This document shows positions 1 through 7,883 of a stretch of 47,646 nt of DNA, one piece after another (within the stretch, counting starts at the first letter, position 1; each line of letters starts with the position of its first letter). The DNA lies in assembly GCA_015056655.1 (NCBI GenBank), contig SVFV01000029.1, positions 1-47,646 of the forward strand, given 5' to 3'. The translations under genes and the position numbers were made by a program. The notes below the pieces were generated by a model. The model saw only the letters and a list, made by a program, of their open reading frames with translations, was not told the DNA's origin and made no database searches. This DNA comes from Butyrivibrio sp. (GTDB taxonomy: Bacteria > Bacillota > Clostridia > Lachnospirales > Lachnospiraceae).

Positions 1-75
1 TTGAAAGCGCCGTATACCGAACGGTACGTACGGTGCTGTGAGAGGACGGGAGCTAATCACTCCCTCCTACTCAAT
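1..75 (+). mobile_element. Group II intron, 3' end (domains V and VI)
   Basis: The first 75 bases fold as the last two domains of a bacterial group II intron. Domain V is about positions 6-37: arms AGCGCCGT and ACGGTGCT, with ACC-GAAC-GGT as a tetraloop-capped tip and the ACGTACGG run typical of these introns. Domain VI is about 43-70: AGG and GGGAG pair with CTCCC and CCT, and A69 is a plausible branch-point adenosine about seven bases before the 3' splice site near 75. The rest of the intron, including any reverse transcriptase/maturase, would lie upstream of this window. The fold is seen directly; the family assignment rests on known domain V patterns; the exact 3' boundary is approximate. 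Confidence 0.85.
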
Positions 76-122
76 TGTATATGAAAAAAAATAGAAATAA
101 AATGATTTCTTGGCTGCCGATG

Positions 123-305
123 TTACTTATCGCTTTCGTGCATATTGTCCAGGGCATATTCACATGCCTGTATTACGAATCCAGAAAATGATACCTGACC
201 ATTTGTCTGCGCTATTGCGTTTTCTATCCTATCAATGAGGTCAACAGGAAAGCGTACGGATTTGTTTTCGGTGTCGATTTTATCATGCTTCAATTGAAAT
301 ACCAT
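123..305 (-). CDS. Small ribbon-helix-helix-like DNA-binding protein
   Basis: A complete 60-aa protein on the minus strand, preceded by a strong ribosome binding site (GGGAGGTGA, about 8 nt before the ATG). After a basic/polar N-terminus comes KSVRFPVDLIDRIE, a short beta strand followed by a helix, then SFSGFVIQACEYAL, a second helix. This is the layout of CopG/Arc-type ribbon-helix-helix repressors, which bind DNA as dimers. Its length fits the family. It lies next to the intron end and diverges from the membrane-protein operon, so it could regulate its own promoter or belong to mobile DNA. No partner toxin gene is visible in the window. The fold assignment is by pattern only; the target is unknown. 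Confidence 0.7.
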   Translation of the reverse strand: MVFQLKHDKIDTENKSVRFPVDLIDRIENAIAQTNGQVSFSGFVIQACEYALDNMHESDK

Positions 306-458
306 AAGTAGTCACCTCCCAAAACAATCGTAACACTAGAGAATGCAAAAAATATGCATTGCGTAAAGAGGTATAAAAGTGATGCAAATGTATTACAGCT
401 GTGCTATCATAATATGGCTAAGAAATTTCTACGAATGAAATTTATTAAGGGAGAACTT

Positions 459-2072
459 ATGAGACAGAGGAAAATGACTGTTCTTACAAAAGTTAAGAAA
501 GATCCAAAACTATACTTTATACTGACTTTTGGCTTTTTACTTAGGCTCATATTTATTGGGAATATACCGGGTAATAGAGCATTATATGTCGATGAGCTGT
601 TTTCCGGATATGAGTCTTATTCCCTTTTGAAATTTGGATATGATTATCTTGGCTATCATTTTCCTGTCTATCTTCCTGTGTGGGGAGGTGGAATGAGTGT
701 GATGCAGGCACTTTGCCAGATGCCATTTATTGCAGTATTTGGATTAAATTCATTTGCATTAAGGCTTCCTGCAGCACTACTTGGGTGTGTTACCCTATAT
801 GCTTTCTATTACATTTGTAAAAAGGCATATGGCGAGGACTTTGCATTGTTTGCCACATTTATTCTCTCTGTAATGCCCTGGCACATAATGCAAAGCAGGT
901 GGGGCTTGGACTGCAATTACTTTGTCGGCTTTATAACTATTTCTATTGCGCTTCTGATTACATCTGCCGAAAACAACAGATATTTACCGGTTGCTGCACT
1001 GTTTATGGGACTGACGTTATACACGTATGCTCTGCCATGGGCAGTGATGCCTTTATTTGCGCTTTTGTCTTATGGATATCTTGTGTCATTTAAAAGAATA
1101 TCGTTTAACAGGTACTTTGTATTAAGTGTATTGATCATTTTAGCATTGTCATTTCCTCTAATTCTTTTTGTTTTGGTAAATTTTGGATATATGCACGAAA
1201 TCAGGACACAGCTAATATCAATTCCGAAGCTGTCACATTTTAGGAGTGGCGAGATAACACTTTCTGTTCGGACTATGATGAAGAACTTCTATGACACGCT
1301 CACTTTATTTATGAATCAGGATGATGGGAGAGTGTCTGATGTTACTCCGCTATTTGGACTTTATTATAAGTTCTCAAATGTTTTCATAGTGATTGGTATA
1401 TTTACAGGCGGGATTTTGGAACTTGCAAAATCTATCAAGGAAAGGGAAGCAAGATACAGCTTTTTTGTTCTTGATTTGTTTATATGTTCTTTGCTTCTGG
1501 GAAGCCTGACAGAAATATTTTTTAGCAGGATAAACATTATTCATATTCCGTTGACTTATTATCTTGCATCAGGTCTTTGGTATTTGATAAAGCATTTCAA
1601 AAATCACTCAAAGGAAATAGTAGTATTTGTATATGGCGTTTCCTGTCTGGCATTTATGATCTACTACGTGACCTATCATGATGACAATGTTGCAAAGGCT
1701 TATGGAGATGGGGCAAAGGCGGCAATTGAATTTGCCAATGATCTTGTTAGGGGGAATGAAAAACCTAAGGAGACAATCATACATTGCCTGTCAGGTGTTA
1801 GCTTTACGCAGGTTTTATTCTATAACGAATATCCTACGGATAAGTACATCGAAGAAGTTGAATATGCTGATCTTGATGCAACTGGTGGATCCAGGATTCC
1901 TTTAGCGTTTGGAAGGTATGATTTTGAGAATCAGGTATTAGAAAAGAAGGTGGCGTCATTAAGTTCTGGGGATATCTATATTTGTTCCACGACTGATTAC
2001 GATTGCCTCGAAATGTTAAAGGATGGGGGCTTTAACATGGAGTACCTTAGCTACTGTGTTGTCGCATATTGA
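459..2072 (+). CDS. GT-C type membrane glycosyltransferase (GT39/PMT-like)
   Basis: 537 aa if started at 459, where AAGGGAG lies about 6 nt upstream; an in-frame ATG at 354 lacks such a site. A short cytosolic N-terminus is followed by a first membrane helix (about residues 18-34), a loop with VDELFSGYE (Asp45-Glu46), then many hydrophobic helices up to about residue 415 and a soluble C-terminal domain of about 120 aa. An acidic pair in the first extracytoplasmic loop is the catalytic feature of PMT/ArnT-type enzymes, which move sugars from polyprenyl-phosphate donors. A weak extended -10 promoter (TGCTATCAT, 402-410) lies upstream. The next two genes follow in the same direction at very short distance, so an operon for surface glycan synthesis is inferred. 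The substrate is unknown. Confidence 0.72.
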   Translation: MRQRKMTVLTKVKKDPKLYFILTFGFLLRLIFIGNIPGNRALYVDELFSGYESYSLLKFGYDYLGYHFPVYLPVWGGGMSVMQALCQMPFIAVFGLNSFALRLPAALLGCVTLYAFYYICKKAYGEDFALFATFILSVMPWHIMQSRWGLDCNYFVGFITISIALLITSAENNRYLPVAALFMGLTLYTYALPWAVMPLFALLSYGYLVSFKRISFNRYFVLSVLIILALSFPLILFVLVNFGYMHEIRTQLISIPKLSHFRSGEITLSVRTMMKNFYDTLTLFMNQDDGRVSDVTPLFGLYYKFSNVFIVIGIFTGGILELAKSIKEREARYSFFVLDLFICSLLLGSLTEIFFSRINIIHIPLTYYLASGLWYLIKHFKNHSKEIVVFVYGVSCLAFMIYYVTYHDDNVAKAYGDGAKAAIEFANDLVRGNEKPKETIIHCLSGVSFTQVLFYNEYPTDKYIEEVEYADLDATGGSRIPLAFGRYDFENQVLEKKVASLSSGDIYICSTTDYDCLEMLKDGGFNMEYLSYCVVAY

Positions 2073-2095
2073 AGATATTTTTACGGAGTATATAA

Positions 2096-4453
2096 ATGCA
2101 TAAAAAATATAGAATAATACTGATAATTGAATTGATAGTACTGATGTTAGCGATTGCTAATTTTTTTGTTCCATTAAGAAACTATTCATATGTGGGAGAA
2201 GATTTTTATTCTGAAGAGGGTATTTGTCTTCAGAGCTTATTTGATATTCCTGAAAAAGGCTATTACCTTGATAATGAGCTTGCTGAAGGCGAAGAGGATA
2301 ACTGGACTATATTTTCACCAAAAACAAATTTAAGACTTGGAAGCTATCAGATTATTCTGAAGTATCTTTCGGAGGATGTTCATAACAGCTATAGCTGCGT
2401 GGCAGATTATAATTCATGGTACGTTATTGCCGGAAGGACGAAGGAGTCACTTGGAGCTTCATCAGACAGGCAAGGAATGACAAAGGAATTGTCTGTAAGG
2501 CTGCCATTTAATACGAATGGGTATCAGGTTGTATTTAATTACAGCGGAAATGGTTATATCTATGTTTATGGAATGGAAATAAAGGAAACCATGTGGTGGA
2601 AATGGGTTATTTTATTGTCTGTTCTTGCTGTGATGTCTTGTACAGTCGGAATGTTTTATATGAGCTTAAACTGTCAGAAAAAGACAAGGACTGTAGCTAT
2701 AGTGCTTTTACTTTTGGCAATAGCAGCATCTCTTCCGTACATGGGAGTTTATATTTTTGATGCTCATGATCTGAAGTATCACCTTGCAAGGATAGAGGCA
2801 TTAAAAACAGCTCTTATTGATCATCAGATTCCTGTTCGGATATCGTCGTATTGGATGAGGGGTAAGGGATATGCGTCTTCAATTTTTTATGGTGATATAT
2901 TTCTTTTGCCATCAGCTATACTTCGAATAATGGGGGCAAGTATAGCTGAAGCGTATAAAGCCTTTGTGTTTGCGGTAAATATTGCGACCTGCCTGACGAT
3001 ATACTGGTGCGCAAAGAAGCTGTTTGGTGGCAGAGAGCTGTGCCTGACAGTAGCTGCTGCTTATGTGCTTTCGCCATATAGACTTTTATGCATTTATTCA
3101 AGAGGTGCTGTCGGAGAGTATCTTGCGCTAACATTTTATCCATTGGTGCTTGGTGGCATATATCTTATTTATTCAGAGGATTTTCATAAAAAGGAGAGCA
3201 TTCTATCTGGGATAAAACTTGTCTTGCCGTTTTCAATCGGCTTTTGTGGAATTCTGTTAAGCCATATTATTTCAACGATAATTGCAATTCTCTTTTGTGT
3301 GTTGTTCATTTTGTTGAATATCCGGGATACGATTAAAAATGGGATATGGCGTAATTTGTTATGGGCAGGAGGAATCTGTCTTGCGTTTACACTATGGTTT
3401 TGGGTGCCATTTTTGCAGATGTATGGCAATGGAATACAGACAGGTCTAATACAGTCTGAATATTCAGATTTACTTATTGGAAAGCATGGGGCATTTTTAT
3501 GGCAGCTGTTTAATCCATTTCCTCATGGAGGCTGGGCCAATGCCGTTCACGAATCCTTGGGACATAAGCAGGGAGAAGAAATGTCTATTACTGTAGGACC
3601 TTTAATCTTACCGCTGTTTGTTTTTATGCTTATTAAGCTTGAAGGATATAGAAACAGGGATAATTTTTCTGCGATTGCAAACCAGGTATCAGGGCTGGGT
3701 GCTTTGGCTCTTTTTATGGCTACAATTATTTTTCCCTGGGATTTTTTGCAACAAACGTCAAAATTGTTAAATCTTATCATTGGTAATATTCAGTTCCCCT
3801 GGAGATTTCTTGGAATAGCATCGCTATTTTTGTCGATTCTTGTGGGTACTGTAATAGCCAACATTTATAAAACTACAGAGTCAGGGCTTGTAAAGCATTT
3901 GCTATGCGGTATTTTCTCCGTGTTAGTATTCTGGACAGCTTTCTTTTATATATCTGAGAGGTGCGACGAGGCAAATTGGAATTATTGGATGGATGACATC
4001 GAGTATTTAAGTGACACAATTGGTAATGCGGAATATCTGCCGGAGGGGACGCCTGAGAAGGATCTTATAGAAATGAATGGAACTTATGGGGATGAAGAGA
4101 TTTCTGTAAGCAGCTTTTATAGAGATAGGGGCAGGTCATATATAGAATTGGCTAATACTTCCGAAGTGGAAAAGCATATATCAGTGCCTGTTCTTTATTA
4201 CAGCGGATACCATTCGGAGGATGTATTTACAGGTGATAGCTTTGATATTAGCAGGGATGATAATAGTCTGGTAAAAATATGTATTCCTGGAAAATATTCG
4301 GGTACGGTATGTGTCTTTTATAAGGAGCCTTTTCTTTGGAGAATTTGTGAGGTGATATCGTTTTTGAGTTTTTGGGGGATTGCTTTGGTCATAATCTGGG
4401 ATTTTAAGGGAAGAATATTGAATAAATATGAGGGAAAGTGTTATGAGAAATAA
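2096..4453 (+). CDS. Large multi-pass membrane protein, GT-C / PTPS-related membrane domain type
   Basis: 785 aa, 23 nt after the previous gene. Residues 10-26 form a signal-anchor helix. Residues about 30-165 are a soluble, probably extracytoplasmic, beta-rich domain. From about 168 on there are roughly a dozen hydrophobic helices, and a C-terminal soluble part (about 635-750) is followed by a final helix. The segment FDAHDLKYHLARIEAL (from residue 221), with Asp222 and Asp225 just after a membrane helix, resembles the first-loop acidic motif of GT-C enzymes and of proteins annotated as 6-pyruvoyl-tetrahydropterin-synthase-related membrane proteins; that name is historical and says nothing firm about activity. 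A role in polysaccharide or glycolipid assembly together with its neighbours is inferred. Confidence 0.65.
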   Translation: MHKKYRIILIIELIVLMLAIANFFVPLRNYSYVGEDFYSEEGICLQSLFDIPEKGYYLDNELAEGEEDNWTIFSPKTNLRLGSYQIILKYLSEDVHNSYSCVADYNSWYVIAGRTKESLGASSDRQGMTKELSVRLPFNTNGYQVVFNYSGNGYIYVYGMEIKETMWWKWVILLSVLAVMSCTVGMFYMSLNCQKKTRTVAIVLLLLAIAASLPYMGVYIFDAHDLKYHLARIEALKTALIDHQIPVRISSYWMRGKGYASSIFYGDIFLLPSAILRIMGASIAEAYKAFVFAVNIATCLTIYWCAKKLFGGRELCLTVAAAYVLSPYRLLCIYSRGAVGEYLALTFYPLVLGGIYLIYSEDFHKKESILSGIKLVLPFSIGFCGILLSHIISTIIAILFCVLFILLNIRDTIKNGIWRNLLWAGGICLAFTLWFWVPFLQMYGNGIQTGLIQSEYSDLLIGKHGAFLWQLFNPFPHGGWANAVHESLGHKQGEEMSITVGPLILPLFVFMLIKLEGYRNRDNFSAIANQVSGLGALALFMATIIFPWDFLQQTSKLLNLIIGNIQFPWRFLGIASLFLSILVGTVIANIYKTTESGLVKHLLCGIFSVLVFWTAFFYISERCDEANWNYWMDDIEYLSDTIGNAEYLPEGTPEKDLIEMNGTYGDEEISVSSFYRDRGRSYIELANTSEVEKHISVPVLYYSGYHSEDVFTGDSFDISRDDNSLVKICIPGKYSGTVCVFYKEPFLWRICEVISFLSFWGIALVIIWDFKGRILNKYEGKCYEK

Positions 4454-5981
4454 GTGTTCGACAATTTTTGGAAAAGCGGTGCTTCTTATCGCATATCTGA
4501 ATGATCTGATTTTTTTAGGGGTGTTTGGGAAAAGACTTTTGGATTCAGACATGGCTTCAGAAATGGTGCTTGCGAACATCCTGAATAAAGAGCATTCTAT
4601 TTCGGGAATGACACAAAGTTGGTATTACAGTACAGAGCTTAGATTTTTGCATACACATATTTTGTTCAGACTTGGGCTTTTGGCGGCGCCAAATAACTGG
4701 CATGTTGCCAGAGTGCTGGCGATGGCATTGGGGCTTGGACTTTTGGCATTCTCAATAGTATTAGTTTATGCAGTTTCTGGAATGAAGAGTGTAGGTTTTT
4801 ATGCGGCGACCCTTTGCCTTTTACCATTAGGTAGCTGGTATTTTTGGCAGACACTTATTGGCGGCCAATATATTCCATATATTTTCATTTCAATGATATC
4901 TGTCGCACTTACGATAGTTTTGTCTAAGCAGACCAAGGGAGGAACTCAATTTATATTTATTGGGCTTCTTGCTTTGCTCGGGGTGGCGTCAGGATTTAAT
5001 GGTGTAAAACAGCTCATGGTTTTTTATGCCCCATTTGTTTTGGCATCAATAATTATGATTATATATTGTATAAGGAAGGATGGGGAACTTCCGGGCTTCT
5101 TGCTAAAGAACAGACGGGAGTTTAGGGTGGTGTTGTTTTCTGCTGTTGCTGCTTTTTCTTCATTCCTTGGCTTTGTTGTTAATTCCAAAGTTTTTTCAGA
5201 AAAATACCATTTTATGAGCTTTGAAGAAGCCAAAATACAAGGGGGGAGTACGTTAGAAGATCTAAGAAATTATATCTGGAGCTTTGGCTATGCAGAAGAC
5301 AAACTTGTTATGTCAATAAATGGTGTAGCTGCCCTTTTGGGGCTACTTATTGGAGTATTGACACTTATCTGCGCATTTCGATTGTTTTGCAGATTTGATG
5401 AGCTGAGCTTTGAAAAGCAGTACCTTACTTTGATATCTGTTACCTCCATAGGATTCAGCGTATTTATATTTTCGTATGTAGGAGGTGGTATACAATATTT
5501 CCAGCCTGTTGTGCCCTTCGGCCTATTTCTTATAGTGATGGAGTTTGAGACTGAGAGGTTTGTTCTTGGTAATGGAAAGCTGATTTCCTGCTTCGTACTT
5601 GCTGCTGTATTGTCTGTCGTATCAATAGGGACAATGAAAAATGAGTTTGATAAACCGCTGCATGATTATAGAGCACGCAAGGAAATGGTTGATCTTGTGG
5701 AGTGGCTTGAGTCGCAGGAATATGCAAAGGGTGTTGCAACATTTTGGGATGCGAATATTATAACGGAATTATCTGACGGAAAGATAGATATGTGGACGAT
5801 CTGTAATCAGAAGTCAGACGAATTATATGAGTGGTTACAAAGAGTTGACCACATGAACAGCTATCCGGAGAAATACTTTTATATTTGCAAAATAAAAGAA
5901 GGTTATAGTGAATTCGTGGAGAGACATCCTGAATTAGAACTTAAATACGGAGATGATGATTATGTGATATACGGAAATTAA
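4443..5981 (+). CDS. Polytopic membrane protein of unknown function (GT-C-like)
   Basis: 512 aa with the start at 4443, placed 7 nt after AGGGA. An in-frame ATG at 4428 is poorly spaced from any ribosome binding site. The gene overlaps the end of its upstream neighbour by 11 nt, so translational coupling is likely. An N-terminal loop contains LLDSDMASEMVLAN, again an acidic patch after the first helix, followed by about ten hydrophobic segments and a soluble C-terminal domain of about 120 aa. The layout (first acidic loop, membrane body, soluble tail) matches the gene at 459, which suggests a shared ancestry or function. I do not recognise a specific family. No intrinsic terminator is evident just after the stop codon. 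Confidence 0.6.
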   Translation: MRNKCSTIFGKAVLLIAYLNDLIFLGVFGKRLLDSDMASEMVLANILNKEHSISGMTQSWYYSTELRFLHTHILFRLGLLAAPNNWHVARVLAMALGLGLLAFSIVLVYAVSGMKSVGFYAATLCLLPLGSWYFWQTLIGGQYIPYIFISMISVALTIVLSKQTKGGTQFIFIGLLALLGVASGFNGVKQLMVFYAPFVLASIIMIIYCIRKDGELPGFLLKNRREFRVVLFSAVAAFSSFLGFVVNSKVFSEKYHFMSFEEAKIQGGSTLEDLRNYIWSFGYAEDKLVMSINGVAALLGLLIGVLTLICAFRLFCRFDELSFEKQYLTLISVTSIGFSVFIFSYVGGGIQYFQPVVPFGLFLIVMEFETERFVLGNGKLISCFVLAAVLSVVSIGTMKNEFDKPLHDYRARKEMVDLVEWLESQEYAKGVATFWDANIITELSDGKIDMWTICNQKSDELYEWLQRVDHMNSYPEKYFYICKIKEGYSEFVERHPELELKYGDDDYVIYGN

Positions 5982-6041
5982 CTGCTGTAGGGGATATAGA
6001 GACATGTAATTTGTTTCTTGTATTAATACGATAATTACCGT

Positions 6042-6160
6042 GTTATCGGGGCTTGGGAAAACATAATGGAAGCAGCCAAGTAACAAATGAGCAATAATAC
6101 CCCGTAAGCGCACTATCTTTTGGCGGATTTCAGAATTCGACGAGAAGTAATGCGCTTACG
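6042..6160 (+). promoter_or_regulatory. Structured or palindromic intergenic region upstream of the CapA-family gene
   Basis: This non-coding stretch carries several pairings. GTTA (6042-6045) plus CTTGG (6052-6056) can pair with CCAAG (6076-6080) plus TAAC (6081-6084), leaving GGGG (6048-6051) as a bulge complementary to CCCC at 6100-6103, a possible pseudoknot. A perfect 10-bp inverted repeat follows: CGTAAGCGCA (6103-6112) and TGCGCTTACG (6151-6160). A competing hairpin CGATAA (6029-6034) with TTATCG (6043-6048) is also possible. It could be a structured RNA or, because the second repeat arm abuts a -10 box, an operator for a DNA-binding protein. It matches no riboswitch class I could recall. 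Confidence 0.4.
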
Positions 6161-6162
6161 CT

Positions 6163-6171
6163 TGCTATAAT
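6163..6171 (+). promoter_or_regulatory. Extended -10 promoter candidate for the CapA-family gene
   Basis: TGCTATAAT is an extended -10 element with a perfect TATAAT. The hexamer 17 nt upstream is a poor -35 (AGAAGT). The right arm of the 10-bp inverted repeat (6151-6160) ends just before it, so a repressor or activator bound there would contact the promoter. A start near 6178 would give a leader of about 80 nt that includes the small upstream ORF at 6210. Confidence 0.5.
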
Positions 6172-6209
6172 TTCATAATTTATGTGATAATCTATGAAGA
6201 GGAGACAAT

Positions 6210-6242
6210 GTGAAATTGTTTCAATTAGAAGATGGGGGATAG
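6210..6242 (+). CDS. Possible 10-aa leader peptide in frame with the CapA-family gene
   Basis: GTG at 6210 follows AGGAG with 5 nt spacing, a much better ribosome binding site than that of the downstream gene. It opens a 10-codon frame (MKLFQLEDGG) that ends at TAG, 15 nt before and in the same frame as the ATG at 6258. An ATG at 6208 shares the site but is followed at once by TGA. A perfect 9-bp inverted repeat (ATGTGAAAT 6208-6216, ATTTCACAT 6243-6251) brackets this mini-ORF, so a hairpin could link its translation to that of the gene. It could instead be a decayed N-terminal extension. Expression is not shown. Confidence 0.3.
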   Translation: MKLFQLEDGG

Positions 6243-6257
6243 ATTTCACATAGGATT

Positions 6258-7631
6258 ATGAAAAAGGTTTTACGTAATAATAGAAGTAAGGGAAGAAAAG
6301 TGCAAAACAAAGGGGCCATCAGTATAGTGGCTGTATTTGTGGGCACTTTTTTTCTTACAATTACTATTGGGGCATTAGTGCTTGCTGGAATGGCTTACGG
6401 TGGAAACGATGATTCTGATGGTTCTGAGACAAGCGAGGAGCCTGTAAAACGAATCACTTTTTCTGAGAAGATTACAGATAGTGATGGAGACCAGGCTGCA
6501 GATGGTGAGGATACTCTAGATGCAGGAGATGCCGATTTAGAAGCAGAGACCGGTGTGGATGCAGGCGAGGAAAATTCAGAGGATGCTAGCGTCAGCGAGG
6601 GTGAGATTACGGATGATACAGTTGAAGGCGAAACCTATATATCCGGTGCCAAATGGGAGTATAGTATACAAACAGCCAATCCGGATTGCATGAGACTAGC
6701 TTTTGCCGGGGATATTTTATTTGATCCCGGTTATGCAATCATGAACAGCATAAGACAGAAGGGCGGAGTAGAAGGCGTCTTTGGCTCCGGACTTCTTGCG
6801 GATATGAGAAACGCTGATGTTATGGTTGTGAACAATGAATTTCCTTATTCCAACAGAGGGGTTCCGACGGAAGGAAAGACTTTTACATTCAGGGCAGATC
6901 CTTCATCAGCGAATCTTCTTAATGATATGGGAGTCGATGTCGCTACGATAGCAAATAATCACACCTATGATTACGGCGAATCGGCACTTCTGGATACGCT
7001 TGATGCTTTGGATAACGCCGGTGTGGCAAGGATTGGCGCGGGAGCTAATATAGAAGAGGCTTCAAATCCTGTTTATTACAATGCCGAGAATGGATTAAAG
7101 GTTGCAATAATAGCAGCGACGGAAATCGAAAGGCTTGATAATCCTGACACAAAAGGTGCTACTGAGAATTCGCCTGGTGTTTTTAGGTGTCTCGATATTT
7201 CAAGGCTACAGAGCAGAATTCGTGAAGCGAAGGCTGAAGGGGCTTTTGTAATAGTATGTATCCACTGGGGTACGGAGAATCAGGAAGAGATAGACTGGTG
7301 GCAGCAGAAGCAGGGACCTGAGATAGTTGAAGCGGGAGCGGATCTGATTGTCGGAGGACATCCTCATATTTTACAAAAGATTGGATATATAGGAAGTGTT
7401 CCGGTCGTATATAGTTTGGGAAATTATCTTTTTAATTCTAAGACTTTGGATACGGGTTTGTTGCAGGTTGAGGTTCACAATGATCACAGCATGAATCTCA
7501 GATTTGTTCCGGCTATTCAATCCGGCTGTACCGTTTATGAAGCGACAGATGTAGAAAAAGCAAGAATTTTGCAGCATCTGAGGGATATTTCGCCCGGGGT
7601 AAGTATTGATGAGGATGGAAATATTCAATAA
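6258..7631 (+). CDS. CapA-family (PGA_cap) membrane-anchored protein
   Basis: 457 aa. A basic N-terminus leads into one membrane helix (about 19-46), then a highly acidic, low-complexity linker (about 50-125, rich in Asp, Glu, Gly and Ser), then a metallophosphatase-like CapA domain from about residue 145. Visible motifs are LAFAGDILFD, a metal-binding start; ANNHTYDYG; VCIHWGTEN; and VGGHPH. This order is that of the CapA/PgsA family, involved in poly-gamma-glutamate synthesis or, more widely, in cell-surface polymers. No pgsB or pgsC partners are present, so poly-gamma-glutamate production cannot be claimed. The domain should sit outside the membrane. The ribosome binding site is weak (AGG 5 nt before ATG), and a better one serves an upstream in-frame mini-ORF. 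The gene next to it opens the rplJ operon from a separate promoter. Confidence 0.88.
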   Translation: MKKVLRNNRSKGRKVQNKGAISIVAVFVGTFFLTITIGALVLAGMAYGGNDDSDGSETSEEPVKRITFSEKITDSDGDQAADGEDTLDAGDADLEAETGVDAGEENSEDASVSEGEITDDTVEGETYISGAKWEYSIQTANPDCMRLAFAGDILFDPGYAIMNSIRQKGGVEGVFGSGLLADMRNADVMVVNNEFPYSNRGVPTEGKTFTFRADPSSANLLNDMGVDVATIANNHTYDYGESALLDTLDALDNAGVARIGAGANIEEASNPVYYNAENGLKVAIIAATEIERLDNPDTKGATENSPGVFRCLDISRLQSRIREAKAEGAFVIVCIHWGTENQEEIDWWQQKQGPEIVEAGADLIVGGHPHILQKIGYIGSVPVVYSLGNYLFNSKTLDTGLLQVEVHNDHSMNLRFVPAIQSGCTVYEATDVEKARILQHLRDISPGVSIDEDGNIQ

Positions 7632-7699
7632 AAATATGGTGTTTGGTTGTATATTGGATATTGAAAAAAGTAATTTGAAGATTAATTATAAAAAACCAG

Positions 7700-7728
7700 T
7701 TGACATTTTATTCTGACTATGGTAACTT
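7700..7728 (+). promoter_or_regulatory. Promoter of rplJ-rplL
   Basis: A perfect -35 TTGACA (7700-7705) is 17 nt from TAACTT (7723-7728). It lies just upstream of the L10 leader, as expected for this operon. Confidence 0.75.
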
Positions 7729-7735
7729 AGACAAG

Positions 7736-7805
7736 GTCGTTATGACCAGCCGAAGACAGTAGGTGTCCAATAGGACGTAAGCGAAGCGCCTACCGAGGAA
7801 AAGTT
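7736..7805 (+). ncRNA. L10 leader (autogenous control RNA)
   Basis: A short structured leader directly upstream of rplJ. GTAGG (7759-7763) pairs with CCTAC (7889-type arm at 7789-7793), and inside it GTCC (7765-7768) pairs with GGAC (7773-7776). The conserved-looking flanks GCCGAAGACAG and ACCGAGGAAAAG are those of the L10 leader family found before rplJ in many bacteria, where L10, alone or with L7/L12, binds and represses its own operon. The terminator that follows at 7823 suggests control by attenuation. The family call is from memory of the motif and position. Confidence 0.8.
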
Positions 7806-7822
7806 TGTTTATGACTTTTTAT

Positions 7823-7850
7823 CGCCTCTTGTTTTCGGGAGGCGTTTTTC
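7823..7850 (+). terminator. Attenuator hairpin before rplJ
   Basis: CGCCTC (7823-7828) pairs with GAGGCG (7839-7844), followed by TTTTTC. It lies between the L10 leader and the rplJ ribosome binding site, so it is likely a conditional terminator governed by the leader, not the end of a transcript. Confidence 0.75.
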
Positions 7851-7883
7851 TTTGGCGGTAAATTCTATAAGGAGGTAAAAAAG

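Noticed and set aside
4181..4579. 132-codon minus-strand frame at the junction of two membrane-protein genes
   Set aside because: Opposite two well-supported genes and without a recognisable domain or ribosome binding site.
6042..6160. A known riboswitch (c-di-GMP, c-di-AMP, THF, glutamine, cobalamin) upstream of the CapA-family gene
   Set aside because: I compared the visible conserved segments from memory; none of the signature cores is present.
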